From assembly GCA_948144175.1 (NCBI GenBank), contig CANXME010002464.1, positions 1 through 64,000 on the forward strand: a DNA stretch of 64,000 nucleotides, given 5' to 3'. Made by a program: the position numbers and the translations under genes. A model generated the notes under the pieces. It was not told the origin of the DNA. It did not search any database and saw nothing but the letters and a program-made list of their open reading frames with translations. Each line of letters opens with the position of its first letter. The first letter of the stretch is position 1. Positions 61,303 through 64,000 of this stretch are shown here, piece by piece. Source of the DNA: Closterium sp. NIES-65 (lineage: Eukaryota > Streptophyta > Zygnematophyceae > Desmidiales > Closteriaceae).

Positions 61303-61998
61303 TGATACACCGAAATGCACTCATTCCTCGTTCTGAGGAGTACAAGTTGGAAACTCTAAAGTGTTGTACCCCATATCAGCTACCCCACTACAGCCTACAC
61401 AGACTAAAGCATATAAGATTTACACACCCCCATAGGCAAAGTGGGGGAGAACAAGAAGTCACAAGACCAGTCAAGGATAGCAAAGCAAGCTGAGGGTGGA
61501 TCACAAAGTCACCACGCATTCTGAGCACAAGCAAATGGCCACAAGGCCAGTTCACATGGAGAGTTATCTAAAGGCGAACAAACAATACAGTGATGACAAC
61601 ATAGCAAGAATAAGCATCTATGTATATGTATAAAGATCACAGCACAACAAAGTCAAGAAGTAAGCAAGTGAGGCCCAGTAGGCACAAGGCCAAGAGCAGT
61701 GCAGAAACGCTGATGATCACAAGGCTGAAGTGCCTTGGTGAAAATATCAGCAGTGTTGGCCCGAGTGGCCACGTAAGCAAGACGAAGCTGGCCATGCTAC
61801 TGCAACTCTCGAGCAAGGAAGTAGCGCAGAGCGATGTGCTTCGTCCTGTGCTCCAGTCTTTGCTCCTGACACAAGGCAATCATGGCCTTGTTGTCGACGT
61901 ACAGCACTGGAGGAGAACGAGGCGGCTCTCCCAGGTTGATCAGCAGATAGGTGAGCCAGCGTAACTCTTGTGCAGCCATGGCCCCTACGTATATCCCG
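61303..61998 (-). mobile_element. Copia 5 3' fragment: LTR and RNase H
   Basis: A probable 3' LTR (61303-61424, TG...CA ends) has the shared core TAGGCTGTAGTGGGGTAG on the minus strand. Internal sequence then runs to 61998, ending in RNase H residues YVGAMAAQELRWLTYLLINL, YVDNKAMIALC, RTKHIALRYFLARELQ, a stop at 61797-61799, and THVATRANTADIFTKALQ-like sequence. The fragment breaks just before the RNase H Glu block and joins an unrelated copia piece of opposite orientation. Confidence 0.8.
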
Positions 61999-62319
61999 AG
62001 CCACCTGAGCCGCCCGAGCCACCGAGCCGCCGCTGCTGCGGAGCCACCCGAGCCGCCCGAGCCGCCGAGTCCCCGAGCTGCAGTTGCTGCCGAGCCGCCG
62101 AACTGCCGAGCCGCCCGAGCCGCCCTGTCCGGTAAGAGCGGCACCTCTACCAGTGCGCTGCCCTTAGCCTACTGCTCGCGCTGCTAGTCCACTGCTGTCA
62201 TGGCTACCCCCAGCGTCCTCGCTTTTGACGCTGAGGGTCGGGCCATTGACTTTGACGTTCGGGTAGATGACCTGCAGCTTTTCCTACAGTGCGATAGGGC
62301 AGACGGTCTCTCCCTCTTT
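61999..62319 (+). pseudogene. Copia gag start fragment
   Basis: GAGCCGCC-type leader repeats and the copia leader TTGGC... context precede ATG at 62201: MATPSVLAFDAEGRAIDFDV, RVDDLQLFLQCDRADGLSLF, then the sequence changes abruptly to TGCGGAGATAACTGC. It matches the Copia 2 and 4 gag start in plus orientation. Both ends are breakpoints. Confidence 0.85.
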
Positions 62320-63541
62320 TGCGGAGATAACTGCAGCAACGGGAGCTAGGCTACGGGCTAGGCACGTGTGCTCGTGTGATCTCTGCGTTCTCTGTTCCTT
62401 AGTCGTTTTCCTTGTGCACACACTACTTGCTAGTTCACGGGGAAAATTGGCAAGAGTTTCACTAGGAAAAGTTCAGAACAATGGTACAATGAAGTTGGCA
62501 ATGCAAGACTACATCAGGGCTAGCATTCAGGTCGGCCAACTGCCAGCGCAGCTTGGTCGACCGCGTTCCAGCACGGCTTGGTCGACCGAACTCCAGCAAG
62601 GCAAGGTCGACGGCGTGCCAGCGTTGCTCACGCAGGACAGCAGTGCACCCGCTTCGCAGGTGTGCGTAGCCGATTGGCGTGCAGAGTCCCGTCACCTGCA
62701 CAGCGCACACTCCACGTCAACCTTGAGCTGACGACTGCCTCTGGCCCGCCACGACGACCTCGGGATACCACCACTGAGGTCGTGCTCGCCAACTTCGCCT
62801 GGGCGACCGTCGCACTCCTTCGCAGCACTTCGTCACCCAGGTAACCTGGTCGACCAGGCTACCACGTCGACCAGCAGCTCCCGTACGTGCCCGTCGACCT
62901 CCCAAGTCGACGACCACCTCCACGTCGACCTCACTAGGTCGACGACACCATCGGTCGACCTCCTCCAGGTCGACATCCCCTCTGGTCGACCAGCTCCACG
63001 TCGACCAGCACAGTCGTCGGCCGACCACCCACGTCGGCCACCCGAAGCTGACGTCACAAAGTTGACGCCCAGCTATTCGACACCCAACTGCTCAGCGTCC
63101 TGAGTCGAGGTCGACGTCGGCCCCTCCTTCGTCGACCACCAGGTCCAGTCGACCACTAACAGGTCGACTAGCAGTCCGTTAGCCGATTGCCGAAGTCGGC
63201 TTCAACGTCCTCTTCAGGTCGACTCCCAAGTCGACCTCCCTGAAGTCGGCGCCACCCTGAAGTCGGCGCCCGTGCAGTGGTCCCCCGTGCAGGTCGACCT
63301 CCTCGTCGACCAGCTCACCCACTGCTGCAGGTCGGCTGCTCCCCTCACACCCGACCACGAAGTCGGCTCCGCCCAAGCGAGGACGGGGCCAATACCCAAC
63401 TCCCGTTGACACTCCCCTGCCGCGTTCACGCTTGGCCCCCCCAAGTCCACTCGGCAGTACTCCTCGGAGAATAGCTCGTCGACGTGCACCCAACACATAG
63501 CACGTCGTCCACCGCACCAGCCATGCAAAAGGGCATGGCAC
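62320..63541. other. Non-coding 3' region of Copia 6; GTCGAC-rich tract
   Basis: It begins TGCGGAGATAAC, which could be an LTR end of the element whose RNase H follows. From about 62555 to 63490 the hexamer GTCGAC occurs more than twenty times, in no regular period. Cys/Arg/Trp-rich frames are composition artefacts. No second LTR is available in the window to test the LTR guess. Confidence 0.4.
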
Positions 63542-64000
63542 CTACTGCTGCACGTCATTGTCGCCGTCGCCCACATTGTCCAAGCGCACTTGGCCGATTG
63601 CAACGGAGCACCGGTTGAAGGCCGGATAGTGCAGCGCCTTCGTCAGGAAGTCGGCCGGCTGTTCAGCGGTCGGGATGTACTGCAGCGAGAACTTCCCGCG
63701 CCTCACCATGTGCTGTAGCCAGGCCTGCCGCCGTTCCATGTGCTTGAGGTTGCCCGTTAACCCCATGCCCTCGGCGACCGTGATGGCCGACTTGTTGTCC
63801 ACGCGCAGGACAGTCGGCTTCCCGGCGTCCAGTTGCCGGAACTCGGCGAGGAGGAAGCGAAGGCGACGTCCCTCCTTGCCAGCTTCAGTGGCCGCCACGT
63901 ACTCCGACTCGGTCGACGACAGCGTCGCGCACTTGATGCGCTGGCTCGACCAGGAGACTGCAGCCCCTCCGTAGACGAACACGTAGCCGCTCGTGCTCAT
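63542..64000 (-). CDS. Copia 6 RNase H, partial, different copia lineage
   Basis: The 152-residue open frame is cut by the window edge: MSTSGYVFVYGGAAVSWSSQ, RIKCATLSSTESEYVAATEA (Glu), LRVDNKSAITVAEGMGLTGN (Asp), RQAWLQHMVRRGKFSLQYIP, EQPADFLTKALHYPAFNR. This is the Ty1/copia RNase H C-terminus, but it is clearly diverged from the GHADASWADD family of Copia 1-5. The stop is TAG at 63542-63544. It is an apparently intact reading as far as visible. Confidence 0.9.
   Translation of the reverse strand: MSTSGYVFVYGGAAVSWSSQRIKCATLSSTESEYVAATEAGKEGRRLRFLLAEFRQLDAGKPTVLRVDNKSAITVAEGMGLTGNLKHMERRQAWLQHMVRRGKFSLQYIPTAEQPADFLTKALHYPAFNRCSVAIGQVRLDNVGDGDNDVQQ

Overview
The window reads as nuclear DNA of a GC-rich green-lineage eukaryote. 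The evidence is spliced exons of a plant-type lysosomal alpha-mannosidase, Ty1/copia elements using an initiator-Met-tRNA-like primer site, a Ty3/gypsy chromovirus with a chromodomain, a pogo/Tigger-like transposase, and short TTTAGGG-like tracts. A streptophyte alga (for example a Closterium-like desmid) would fit, but that placement is a guess. There is no prokaryotic organisation: no operons, RBS or CRISPR.

Layout. 1-7415: two head-to-tail, decayed LINE-type retrotransposons with reverse transcriptase, a Cys/His finger and a C-terminal PD-(D/E)XK-like nuclease. 7416-22356: the 3' half of a GH38 alpha-mannosidase gene on the + strand. Thirteen exons can be placed by splice sites, reading phase and family similarity. 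The introns are filled with private minisatellites, copies of exon ends and short palindromes. One exon carries an in-frame TAG. 22389-30205: a TIR/TA element of about 0.5 kb, split by a complete copia element (Copia 1, target duplication GGGAT). 30274-49741: Copia 2 (duplication TATGG), expanded to 19.5 kb by a chromovirus at 34724-about 39350, which itself holds a 377-bp miniature LTR element, and by Copia 3 (42273-49616, duplication GGTGT). 49742-52584: sequence with no recognised gene, then a copia 5' LTR plus a 30-bp minisatellite. 52673-61300: a dead pogo-like transposase gene split by Copia 4 (53839-60809, duplication CAGAC). 61303-64000: fused copia fragments in opposite orientations, a GTCGAC-rich tract and the RNase H end of a different copia lineage.

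Two observations look most unusual. (1) Palindromes of 26-30 bp in the mannosidase introns are bounded exactly by 13-14-bp direct repeats, as if each were a minute mobile element with a target-site duplication. One such palindrome-plus-flank unit has grown into a tandem array. (2) A TRIM-like element carries tRNA-like A and B boxes at exact tRNA spacing, with the LTR/primer-site junction in the position of the anticodon loop. The nested insertions give a clear order of events. Most elements are inactivated, often by TAG where the family has CAG (Gln).

No host gene is complete. The mannosidase lacks its catalytic N-terminal half within the window and may be a pseudogene.
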